This document shows, piece after piece, positions 17,997-25,881 of a stretch of 41,553 bases of DNA. Below the pieces are notes generated by a model, which was given only the letters and a program-made list of their open reading frames with translations, made no database searches and was not told the DNA's origin. The position numbers were made by a program, and so were the translations under genes. Numbering within the stretch: the first letter of the stretch is position 1; the number at the start of each line of letters is the position of its first letter. This stretch comes from Candidatus Helarchaeota archaeon (GTDB lineage Archaea; Asgardarchaeota; Lokiarchaeia; Helarchaeales; JABXJV01), in assembly GCA_013375355.1 (NCBI GenBank), contig JABXJV010000054.1, positions 1-41,553 of the forward strand, given 5' to 3'.

Positions 17997-19556
17997 ATGA
18001 GAAATTACAGTGAAGAATTCAAAAAAAATCACTTATATAGTAAATTATGTAAAACATTTTCTAAGATTGATTTTCTAAAATTTATTAGTTCACGAATAAA
18101 CAATGAAAAATTAGAGTTTGCTGCTAAACATTTATTTAATAAATATATGTTAGTTCCCCAGGAAATTATCTCTGCATCAATATTATTTTTCTGTATGACT
18201 CTAATTTTTTCAATATTTCTAACTCTATTATTTAAATCCTTCCTTTTTTTAATTATAGGACTAGTAACTGGATATGTTTCATATAATATGATTTTAAACA
18301 AATTGATAATGGAATATGAAAGCGAAAAATTATTAATTCTACAATATGTTGACCTTACCTTTCAAGAATTTCTAATAATTTTAGCAACTACAAAATCAAT
18401 TTTTGATTCGATTTTTTTTATATCTCAAGGTAATTATCCTTATATTTCAAAAAAATTTCATGAAATGATATGGAAAATTAATCAGGGTTCTGATCCTGAA
18501 GAAACACTTTATAATTTTGCCCTTAATCAGCCTAGTGATCCTTTAAGGGAACGTATTCTAAATATAATCGCAACAAATTATTCACATGATACGATAATAG
18601 AAGAATTAGAGAGCCATATTGTTGAAAAAGAAAATGAATATCAAAAATTCACAAAACAATTAGATAGCAAATTAATTGTGATAATTGGAATTTGTTCATT
18701 TCTGCCACTTTTATTCACAATTACAATATTATTAAATGGATGGGAAAATAATGTCTGGATTTTTATTTTAATACCAATCTATTGGATTCTCCTCAGATAT
18801 TTAAAGAGATTTTTGTTAAAATCAAAATTTTTAATTTTTGGAAGCTTTGAAAATGAAAATTCAAATAAAAAATTAGAAAAAATGAAATTAGAATTTGAAG
18901 AACTAATTGAATTTCTTTCATTTTTTGGAAATTTTTTAAAAAGAAGGTTTACTATTGAAAGATCCTTCATAAGTGCGGTTTTTAAATATAGAGGAGTCTT
19001 AAAATCTAAATTAATCAATATTTTAAATTTATTTTTTTTCAAAAATATCTCTTTTGAATCTGCTTGGGATAAGTTTGCCCAAAGTCTTATTAATGAACCA
19101 TCTGTTCAAATTTTAAATTTAATCAAACGAATGTTAATAAAAGATTCAATAAAAGCAGGAAGTCAAATAATTTCACTTCTAACTCAATTGAAAAAAAATC
19201 AAAGTTTAATAAAAAAAAGAGAACTTGTTTATAAAACTCAACATTTTAAAATAAAGTTGATATCTCTAATCTCAGGATTTATTTTAGGGTTATTAATCTC
19301 ATTAGCTCCTGTTTTCAGTCTAGCTTTTTCTTTTTCAAATATAGATTTAAAATTTCAAAATTTGTTGCTGAAGTTAATAAATTATTTGGATTTTTTACCC
19401 TTAATTATAACTCTAATTTCAATTTTAATAATTTCATCATATAATTTAGCCAAAATCATCAAAATCGCTAATCCAATAAAAAATGTAATAATTACATTAA
19501 CAATCTTTGGTTGTACATGGTACCTTTGTTATCTATATTTATTTCATATACTATGA
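17997..19556 (+). CDS. TadC/ArlJ-like (T2SSF) membrane platform protein
   Basis: A 519-residue membrane protein with hydrophobic segments near 58-100 (two helices), 225-270 (two helices), 418-445, 460-485 and 492-517. Two cytoplasmic helical bundles (about 105-220 and 285-415) fit the duplicated T2SSF domain of TadC and ArlJ/FlaJ, the inner-membrane platform partner of the secretion ATPase. The gene directly follows the ATPase gene, and TTTTTAAATAACTTA lies just before its ATG, so it may also have its own promoter. Sequence identity to known members is low by eye; topology and context carry the call. Confidence 0.75.
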   Translation: MRNYSEEFKKNHLYSKLCKTFSKIDFLKFISSRINNEKLEFAAKHLFNKYMLVPQEIISASILFFCMTLIFSIFLTLLFKSFLFLIIGLVTGYVSYNMILNKLIMEYESEKLLILQYVDLTFQEFLIILATTKSIFDSIFFISQGNYPYISKKFHEMIWKINQGSDPEETLYNFALNQPSDPLRERILNIIATNYSHDTIIEELESHIVEKENEYQKFTKQLDSKLIVIIGICSFLPLLFTITILLNGWENNVWIFILIPIYWILLRYLKRFLLKSKFLIFGSFENENSNKKLEKMKLEFEELIEFLSFFGNFLKRRFTIERSFISAVFKYRGVLKSKLINILNLFFFKNISFESAWDKFAQSLINEPSVQILNLIKRMLIKDSIKAGSQIISLLTQLKKNQSLIKKRELVYKTQHFKIKLISLISGFILGLLISLAPVFSLAFSFSNIDLKFQNLLLKLINYLDFLPLIITLISILIISSYNLAKIIKIANPIKNVIITLTIFGCTWYLCYLYLFHIL

Positions 19557-19596
19557 ATTAAATAAAAATTGTAAATTGGAAAAAATATTTTAAAAA

Positions 19597-20487
19597 CTAA
19601 TCTTGAGTTTCAACTGACCTAGACCATTCATCAATAGCATTGGATAAGATAGAAACCAAATTATCTCGAAAAGTTGGATTTATTGCTACCATCGAATAAC
19701 AAGGTACACCTAACAATCGTTCTATTAATTTTGGTTTCATTGCCCTTGGCATATCTTGCTTATTAGCGATTCCTACTGTATGAAGTATTCTTTCTTGCTG
19801 TTTTTCTCTAATAATTTCTAAATAAACTTTTTTTGTTTCCATCACATTTTCTACAGTACTATCCGTAACCAATAAGACGATGTTTGTACCACGTAATAAA
19901 AAAGTCCATAGAGGAGTATATCGTTCTTGACCAGCAAAATCCCAAATTATAACTTCAAACCGGTCAGATAGACCAGTTAATCTTTTTACATCAACTGCAA
20001 TTGTTGGATTATAATCTAATGGAACATCGGTTCCTCTCATTAAATTAAGCATTGTTGTCTTTCCAACACCCCCAAATCCTACGAGTGCAATCTTGATAAT
20101 TCCCATTAATATTTTTTCTAGACTTGTAATGAAACCATCAAATGTGCTTACATCCCTTCCATCCCAACCTAAAGCTTGAATTCCAAAATCTTCTACAAAT
20201 GAATCTCTGGTTCTTTTTAATCTCTCTCTCAATCCTAAGTCATCATCGCCTTCATCTGCGCAAAAAACGAATAAATAATCCTTATATCTTCCAGGGCCTG
20301 GAGTATAACAAAATTTTAAACGCCCAGTTACGACTGATTTAATCTCTCCTTCTGATAAAGAACCGGCAAATGAACTTACTGCACTAAGAAAAACCGAAAC
20401 AAGACTATCGTCAACTTTGACGCTGCCATAGGTTTTATGGAATAAAATTGTCCCATCACTTCTGATAATATACACATGGTTAATCAT
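19597..20487 (-). CDS. Ras/Arf-like small GTPase with N-terminal longin/roadblock-like domain
   Basis: A 296-residue fusion. Residues 1-125 (MINHVYIIRSDGTILFHK, then SVVTGRLKFCYTP, then DYLFVFCADEGDDD) have the strand-helix pattern of a longin or roadblock domain. The GTPase follows: G1 GFGGVGKTT at 137-145, switch I PTIAVDV with T162, G3 DFAGQE at 183-188, G4 NKQD at 242-245; the G5 position reads SMVAINP rather than SAK. There is no C-terminal prenylation cysteine motif and no N-myristoylation glycine. Eukaryote-like GTPases joined to longin/roadblock domains are typical of Asgard archaea. GGGAGA precedes the ATG, and TATTTAAAG near 20531-20539 is a likely TATA box. Confidence 0.9.
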   Translation of the reverse strand: MINHVYIIRSDGTILFHKTYGSVKVDDSLVSVFLSAVSSFAGSLSEGEIKSVVTGRLKFCYTPGPGRYKDYLFVFCADEGDDDLGLRERLKRTRDSFVEDFGIQALGWDGRDVSTFDGFITSLEKILMGIIKIALVGFGGVGKTTMLNLMRGTDVPLDYNPTIAVDVKRLTGLSDRFEVIIWDFAGQERYTPLWTFLLRGTNIVLLVTDSTVENVMETKKVYLEIIREKQQERILHTVGIANKQDMPRAMKPKLIERLLGVPCYSMVAINPTFRDNLVSILSNAIDEWSRSVETQD

Positions 20488-20750
20488 ATTTTATTTTCTC
20501 CCATGTAATTAATATTATAATTATTTTTTCTTTAAATACCAACTTCTATGATAAATTCAAAGGCGATTTGATATTCATATAATCCATAATTTTTCAATTC
20601 TCATTTAAAAGATAACTATAACTTAATTTTAAATATTTTTATTTCTTTCTTTGGAAGTATTTTAACTTTATTTCAATTTTATTTATAAAAATTTATTTTA
20701 ATTGATTTTATCTAGATAGAATGGGAATAATTAAAAAATATGATTTATAT

Positions 20751-20790
20751 GCGCAAAATCATTATTTCCTAAATCATTTGCGCAAAATCA
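20751..20790. repeat. 11-bp direct repeat GCGCAAAATCA, two copies
   Basis: Perfect copies at 20751-20761 and 20780-20790, start-to-start distance 29 bases. GCGC is rare in this AT-rich window, and a third GCGCAT occurs at 20821. It could be an operator for the GTPase or a terminal sequence of the IscB element; neither can be shown. Confidence 0.5.
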
Positions 20791-20830
20791 CTTCTTTATA
20801 TAAGGGAAGAAATTAATATCGCGCATTTCA

Positions 20831-20845
20831 TAATATATAATAAAT
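20831..20845 (+). promoter_or_regulatory. Possible TATA box for the omega RNA
   Basis: TAATATATAATAAAT would set a transcription start near 20860-20865, about 35-40 bases before the first conserved stem. That leaves room for a 5' guide. Sequences of this kind are common in AT-rich DNA. Confidence 0.3.
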
Positions 20846-20900
20846 AGAAATTAATGAATTAGCAAAATTTGAAATTATTTCAAAGGTTTAAATCAAAGAA

Positions 20901-21189
20901 GTGCCCTACCCCTGACTTCCGTCAGAGATTCCAAATAGGAATCTAAGGGCACCAGACTTAGTTATAAGAAATTGTAGCTACGATGGATTGGTCATGACAC
21001 CTTCGGTTGCCGCCCCAGACTGAAGCTCTGTCGTTCGTGTTTAAAAGTCCTAAAGGGTTGTGGACAGTGATACGGACATAATAAGCCTTTTCATCATTGT
21101 CGAGGGGAAGACGGATTCCTCACTTGGTAACAGGGTAAGGATACGCACAACCCGTCCTTGGACGGAGGATTTATCCGAAAGGATTTTTT
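20901..21189 (+). ncRNA. IscB omega RNA (HEARO RNA)
   Basis: About 290 bases directly upstream of and co-directional with iscB, much richer in G+C than its surroundings. The 5' end folds as a three-way junction: stem GTGCCCT (20901-20907) with AGGGCAC (20946-20952), enclosing hairpins CTGAC-TTCC-GTCAG (20912-20925) and GATTCC-AAATA-GGAATC (20927-20943). The 3' end has CCGTCC/GGACGG (21152-21165) and a GNRA hairpin ATCC-GAAA-GGAT (21173-21184) running into six Ts just before the iscB ATG. Position, orientation and multi-stem form match HEARO/omega RNA, in which the guide is at the 5' end, here just before 20901. The exact ends are not defined. Confidence 0.85.
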
Positions 21190-21194
21190 AAAAA

Positions 21195-22436
21195 ATGGTA
21201 TTTGTAATTAATAATGATGGAAAGCCCTTAATGCCGTGCAGCAATGTAATTGCCCGGTTACTACTCAAGCAAAATAAAGCGAGAGTGGAAAGGGTAACTC
21301 CTTTCATCATTAAATTGTTATATCAGCTAAAGATAGTATATCTGCAAAAATTAAACCTTGGACTTGATTCTGGGAGTCGTATTATTGGTTCTGCGGTATC
21401 GGATATAGATGGTAATATACAATATATTTCACAAATAGAAGTACGTAATGATATCACAAATAGAATGAATAGAAGGAGAAATTATCGACAATTAAGACGT
21501 AATCGGAAGTGTCGTTATCGAAAATGTCGATTTTTAAACCGTAAAAATTCAAGAAGGAAGTTACGATTTTCTCCAACAATAAATAGTAAGATTAACACCC
21601 ATCTACGAGAAATTAAATTCGCTGAAAAAATATTACCAATTAATGACCTAATTATCGAGAATGGAACATTTGACCTACACGCCATTAGAAATCCAAGTGT
21701 ATTAAATAACCCAATATTATACCAAAAAGGATTAAAATATGGTTTCAACAATACAAAAGCGTTCGTTCTTCATCGTGATAATTATAGATGTCAATATTGT
21801 AAAGGTAAATCAAAAGATAGGAAATTACATTGCCATCATATTATATTTCGAGAACAAGGTGGAAGTGATAATCCTGAAAACTTAATTGTTTTATGTAAAA
21901 CTTGTCATTTGGCACTTCATGAAGGAAAAATCACGTTAAAAAAAAGTGGCTCTCGAAAGAGAGGATTGATGCATGCAACTCAAATGAATATTATAATAAA
22001 ACAATTATTTAAAAGAACAAACGCCAAAGAAACATTTGGTTTTATTACTAAGACACATAGGCAAGCTTTTAATTTACCAAAATATCATTTTATCGACGCA
22101 GCAGTAATTAGTACTAAGGGTAAACAACCAGACTTTAAAACCGATAAAATATTATATAAGAAGTGTATTCCGAGAGGTGATTATCAACAAACTAGGGGCA
22201 AAAGGAGTCAACAACATATAACCACTATGAAAATATGTGGATTTAGAAAATATGACAAAGTAAGGTATAATGGGAAAAACTATTTCATTAAAGGTCGTAT
22301 GGCTATTGGATATGCAATTTTAATGGATATTGAAGGACGTTCTCAACAATTGAAACCAATTCCAAAATTTATTAAGATGAAAAGGATAATTGCAAGAAAG
22401 TCATGGATAATGACCGAAAATTTAATCTTGATTTAA
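21195..22436 (+). CDS. iscB: IscB RNA-guided endonuclease
   Basis: A 413-residue IscB. The PLMP motif is at 11-14, RuvC-I GLDSGS carries D58, and an arginine-rich bridge helix spans about 88-125. RuvC-II LIIENGTFD has E155. The HNH domain has two Cys pairs (C199/C202 and C234/C237) around HCHH (212-215) and an asparagine in SDNPENL. RuvC-III KYHFIDAAVIS has H298 and D301. The C-terminal domain (about 330-413) fits the target-adjacent-motif-reading part. All catalytic residues of both nuclease domains are present, so the protein looks active. AAAGGA lies about 11 bases before the ATG. No TnpA transposase is nearby. Confidence 0.95.
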   Translation: MVFVINNDGKPLMPCSNVIARLLLKQNKARVERVTPFIIKLLYQLKIVYLQKLNLGLDSGSRIIGSAVSDIDGNIQYISQIEVRNDITNRMNRRRNYRQLRRNRKCRYRKCRFLNRKNSRRKLRFSPTINSKINTHLREIKFAEKILPINDLIIENGTFDLHAIRNPSVLNNPILYQKGLKYGFNNTKAFVLHRDNYRCQYCKGKSKDRKLHCHHIIFREQGGSDNPENLIVLCKTCHLALHEGKITLKKSGSRKRGLMHATQMNIIIKQLFKRTNAKETFGFITKTHRQAFNLPKYHFIDAAVISTKGKQPDFKTDKILYKKCIPRGDYQQTRGKRSQQHITTMKICGFRKYDKVRYNGKNYFIKGRMAIGYAILMDIEGRSQQLKPIPKFIKMKRIIARKSWIMTENLILI

Positions 22437-22639
22437 ACTTATTGCAAAATTTTCTTTTAAAAAAAAATTAATGTATTTTATGATTCCTAGGAAATTTTTG
22501 CTTTTTTTATTTCTAATTCATTCTCATTTTTTTCATATCTGCATTTTGGATATAGATTAGGAAAATTTTTTTAAATTATTTTAAAATTATTGGGTAAAAA
22601 ACAGATTTTTTTGTTTATTATTTAAAATGGGTATTTTAA

Positions 22640-23944
22640 ATGAGAGAAATTATTTCTAATAACGAATTGCTCTACAATTATAATCATTTAAAAATAAATA
22701 ATCCCAATCAAATTCCAGAAAAAATATATATTTGGGATGAGACACTCCGGGATGGTGAACAGACACCAGGGGTTAATTTATCATTTGAGCAAAAACTTGA
22801 TATCGCAAAATTATTAGATGAAATTGGAGTTAGCGTTATAGCTGTTGGGTTTCCGGCCGTTTCTGAATCAGAGAAAAAAATTGTTAATGAAATTGCTAAG
22901 GAAAAGTTTAGAGCAAAGATTGCGGCTCCTGCTAGGGCTAAAATAAGTGATATAGATGATTCTCTTCAATGTGATATAGATGAAATTCCAATATTCTTTC
23001 CTACAAGTAAATTGGCTTTAAAAAAAGTTTTGAACAAAGATATTAATGAATCGATGAAAATTGTATCAAAAGCCATTGAATATGCAGTTGATCATGGTGT
23101 AATTACTGATTTCGTTGCAATGGATGCATCTCGAACTGAATTTGATATGCTTTTAAATTTTTTTCATACAGCTATCGATTCAGGCGTAAATAAAATAATT
23201 ATTGCTGATACTGTGGGAATAATGCGTCCTTTAGCCATGTCCAATCTAATTAAAAACTTACGAGAGAATGAAATTATAAAAAAATCAACCACATCAATTC
23301 ATGCTCATAATGACTTTGGGCTTGCGGTTTCAAATACCTTAGCAGGAATTGAAATGGGAGCAAATTTTCCGCATGTTTGTGTAAATGGATATGGAGAAAG
23401 AAGTGGAAATGCTTCATTAGAAGAAATGGTTTTAGCTTTAGAAATATTATATAATAAAAAAACTTTAAAAAAAGAGAAAATATTTGAATTATCTAAATTA
23501 GTAGAAGAATATTTTGGCTTACCTATTTCTGTTCATCATCCAGTAACCGGTTTTAATAGTTTTTGTCATGAAAGTGGTCTTCATGTCGATGCAATTTTAC
23601 GAGGAGGGCCTGAAACTATTGAACCTTTTGATCCAAGAATAATTGGTAGACAAAGGCATTTCTATATGGGAAAATTCTCCGGAAGGAAAAATATCGAATG
23701 GATTCTCGATAAATTAGGAATTAAGGCAAATCCTGAACAAGTTTTAAAAATACTATATCAAGTTAAAAGCAAAGATATAAGAAATTCGATTAAAAAATCA
23801 AAGGAGTTAATGAATTTATTCGAAGAAAAAATTAATCAAACATATAGAGCGTTCTCAGCTTTGGAATTTCTAAAAATCGTAGAAGAGGTTACAAAACAAA
23901 AAATTTCTATTTCTAAATTAACCGAATATAATGAAGTCATCTAA
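22640..23944 (+). CDS. LeuA/homocitrate synthase-family acyltransferase
   Basis: A 434-residue DRE-TIM metallolyase. The signature WDETLRDGEQTPGVNLS (near 31-47), the metal ligands in SIHAHNDFGLAVSNTLAG, and the GYGERSGNASLEEMV motif are intact. Substrates for the family are acetyl-CoA with 2-oxoacids: 2-oxoisovalerate (LeuA), 2-oxoglutarate (homocitrate synthase/NifV/AksA), pyruvate (citramalate synthase) or oxaloacetate (Re-citrate synthase). The C-terminal part (about 300-434) is too short and divergent for a full LeuA regulatory domain, which favours a homocitrate- or Re-citrate-like enzyme. Neighbours do not decide. Confidence 0.85.
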   Translation: MREIISNNELLYNYNHLKINNPNQIPEKIYIWDETLRDGEQTPGVNLSFEQKLDIAKLLDEIGVSVIAVGFPAVSESEKKIVNEIAKEKFRAKIAAPARAKISDIDDSLQCDIDEIPIFFPTSKLALKKVLNKDINESMKIVSKAIEYAVDHGVITDFVAMDASRTEFDMLLNFFHTAIDSGVNKIIIADTVGIMRPLAMSNLIKNLRENEIIKKSTTSIHAHNDFGLAVSNTLAGIEMGANFPHVCVNGYGERSGNASLEEMVLALEILYNKKTLKKEKIFELSKLVEEYFGLPISVHHPVTGFNSFCHESGLHVDAILRGGPETIEPFDPRIIGRQRHFYMGKFSGRKNIEWILDKLGIKANPEQVLKILYQVKSKDIRNSIKKSKELMNLFEEKINQTYRAFSALEFLKIVEEVTKQKISISKLTEYNEVI

Positions 23945-23957
23945 ATTTTTTAAGTTT

Positions 23958-24644
23958 CTAAATTATTTTTGTAATTAGAAGTAATAAATTTCCAATTATC
24001 AAAGAAAATACGAAAATAGCAACTATCTGAAAAATTTCCTCGACTTTTTTCATCTTCAAACAATTATTTTTATTGGATTTTTGTTGATAAATTAGATCTT
24101 TTAGCAGTTTAATATCTAACGTTACCATGATTAATGAAAAAAAGAGAATACCATTTATTAACAAAAAAATAAAATGAAGAAAAAGCTCGATTATTATAAA
24201 CTGATTTAAAATTTGAATAAATAATTTAATATAACTATCAAAAATATAGAAAAATGATATTATAATGAAAAAAAATAACAATTTATTTTGCCATTTACAA
24301 GATTTATTACGTCTATTAAATAAATCATCTACTGATTTTTCACTATAAATCCTTTTGACCGGACCTTGGATGCTATAATAAATAATATACAAAAAAAGTT
24401 CAAAAAAAATAATTGAAATCATAAATATCAAAAAGAATAAATCTGATTTTAAAAAATTGATTCCTCCCATTCCTTCAAAACCTTTTTGCAAACCTAGAGA
24501 ATAATCAATATAGATTAATTCTGCTAAAAAATTGATAATTAAAAAAAGATAAAAAAAAGCCGACCCAAAAACTGTAATTTTTTTTTCCTTTGGAGTCCAT
24601 CTCTCTAAATATTCAGATAAAGATTTTTTTTTAAAATCCTTCAT
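23958..24644 (-). CDS. Multi-pass membrane protein of unknown function
   Basis: A 228-residue protein with five probable membrane helices, near 25-45, 70-92, 120-140, 145-175 and 203-227, and a basic cytoplasmic loop between helices two and three (RRNKSCKWQNK). The N-terminus (EYLERWTPKEKK) is soluble. I do not recognise the family. It converges on the LeuA-family gene and is divergent from uL23 across about 210 bases. Confidence 0.6.
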   Translation of the reverse strand: MKDFKKKSLSEYLERWTPKEKKITVFGSAFFYLFLIINFLAELIYIDYSLGLQKGFEGMGGINFLKSDLFFLIFMISIIFFELFLYIIYYSIQGPVKRIYSEKSVDDLFNRRNKSCKWQNKLLFFFIIISFFYIFDSYIKLFIQILNQFIIIELFLHFIFLLINGILFFSLIMVTLDIKLLKDLIYQQKSNKNNCLKMKKVEEIFQIVAIFVFSLIIGNLLLLITKII

Positions 24645-24855
24645 TTATTTTTTCTAGTATGCAGTTTATTATAAATTTAATTAAACAATTTCAAATATTT
24701 TAAATAATCTCGTTTTATTTTCATCTTTATAGTAATGATTAAATTTAAAATTTCAAATTATTGTATATTATTTATCAATAATTGTCTAATCTCTTACAAG
24801 TTAAAGACATAAATACCAAGATTTTAATTATTTATATCGAAATTGGTTGAGATTA

Positions 24856-25119
24856 ATGAGCTTATCAAACGACATAATCATTAGACCCGTTATGACAGAA
24901 GCCGCATTTGATTTAATCGAAAAAGAAAATAAACTGACATTTATTGTCCTTCGAATATCGAACAAGGTTACAATTAAACAAGCAGTGGAAGAACTTTATA
25001 ATGTTAAGGTCGAAAAAGTTAATACTTTAATTCAAAGAGATGGAAATAAAAAAGCTTATGTTAAATTAGTTCCTGAAGATAATGCCTCCGATATTGCAAC
25101 TAAACTGGGAATATTTTAA
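24856..25119 (+). CDS. rpl23: Ribosomal protein uL23
   Basis: An 87-residue large-subunit protein that lines the exit tunnel. [16 protein letters not shown], then [26 protein letters not shown], and KAYVKL are the usual uL23 pattern, and the length is normal for archaea. The ATG at 24856 is preferred, with GGTTGAG five to six bases upstream; an in-frame TTG at 24847 would overlap that site. uL2 follows after 16 bases. In most archaea uL3, uL4, uL23, uL2, uS19 are contiguous, but here only uL23 and uL2 are present. Confidence 0.93.
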   Translation: MSLSNDIIIRPVMTEAAFDLIEKENKLTFIVLRISNKVTIKQAVEELYNVKVEKVNTLIQRDGNKKAYVKLVPEDNASDIATKLGIF

Positions 25120-25135
25120 AGGAAAGTGAAATATA

Positions 25136-25849
25136 TTGGGAAAAAGAATACGTGTTCAAAGAAGAAATAGCCCAACTTTTAAGGCTAATACCCATAAAAG
25201 AAAAGGAAAAATTTCACATCTTTCATTAAGTGAACAAAAAATAACTGGTATAATTATTGATTTAGTTCACGAAAGCGGAAGAGGTGCACCTTTAGCTTTA
25301 ATTAATTTTGATAATGGAAAAAAGGGATACATGCTAATTCCTGAAGGAGTATTTATTGGTCAAAAAATAGAAATAGGGGAAAAAGTTCCTATAAAAGAGG
25401 GAAATTCATGTCCTCTTAAAAATATACCTGAAGGTACACCTGTATTTAACATTGAATTAAAACCTGGTGATGGGGGAAAATTAGTTAGGGCGGGTGGTAC
25501 TTATGGTACCATAATATCTCGATCCTTAACAAAAGCAATGATTCGATTACCTTCTGGAAAGCTAAAAAGTTTTATACCGACTTGCAGAGCAACAATTGGA
25601 ATTGTCGCAGGTGGTGGAAGACCTGAAAAGCCAATTGTAAAAGCAGGAAAAAAATTTCATATGACAAAAGCTAAACGAAAAAAATGGCCTATTACAAGAG
25701 GGGTTGCTATGAATACAGTAGACCATCCGCATGGAGGCGGCGGTCATCAGCACATAGGTAAAAAAGGTTCTACGGTATCTAGGAACGCACCTCCAGGAAG
25801 AAAAGTTGGACTTATTGCTGCTCGTCGGAGTGGAAGAAAGAAAAAATAA
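25136..25849 (+). CDS. rpl2: Ribosomal protein uL2
   Basis: A 237-residue large-subunit protein needed for subunit joining and the peptidyl-transferase centre. The start (M)GKRIRVQRRNSPTF is the archaeal/eukaryotic form, which fixes the TTG at 25136 as start, with GGAAAGTGA upstream. GDGGKLVRAGGTYGTI, RGVAMNTVDHPHGGGGHQH with the conserved PHGGG loop, and the basic tail ARRSGRKKK are intact. It is co-transcribed with uL23. No uS19 follows; the next gene is on the opposite strand. Confidence 0.97.
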   Translation: MGKRIRVQRRNSPTFKANTHKRKGKISHLSLSEQKITGIIIDLVHESGRGAPLALINFDNGKKGYMLIPEGVFIGQKIEIGEKVPIKEGNSCPLKNIPEGTPVFNIELKPGDGGKLVRAGGTYGTIISRSLTKAMIRLPSGKLKSFIPTCRATIGIVAGGGRPEKPIVKAGKKFHMTKAKRKKWPITRGVAMNTVDHPHGGGGHQHIGKKGSTVSRNAPPGRKVGLIAARRSGRKKK

Positions 25850-25881
25850 AGAATAATTTAAATTCTAAAAAATTTTGCTAA

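Larger units (their letters stand above)
20488..20900. other. Divergent spacer between the GTPase and the omega RNA
   Basis: About 410 bases with no gene. The left part holds the GTPase promoter. The right part holds a direct repeat (20751-20790), a TATA-like TAATATATAATAAAT (20831-20845) that could drive the omega RNA, and the stretch directly before 20901, where an IscB guide would be expected. Confidence 0.5.

Noticed and set aside
22437..22639. Right end of the IscB element
   Set aside because: No inverted or direct repeat matching the left side could be found, so no element boundary is claimed.
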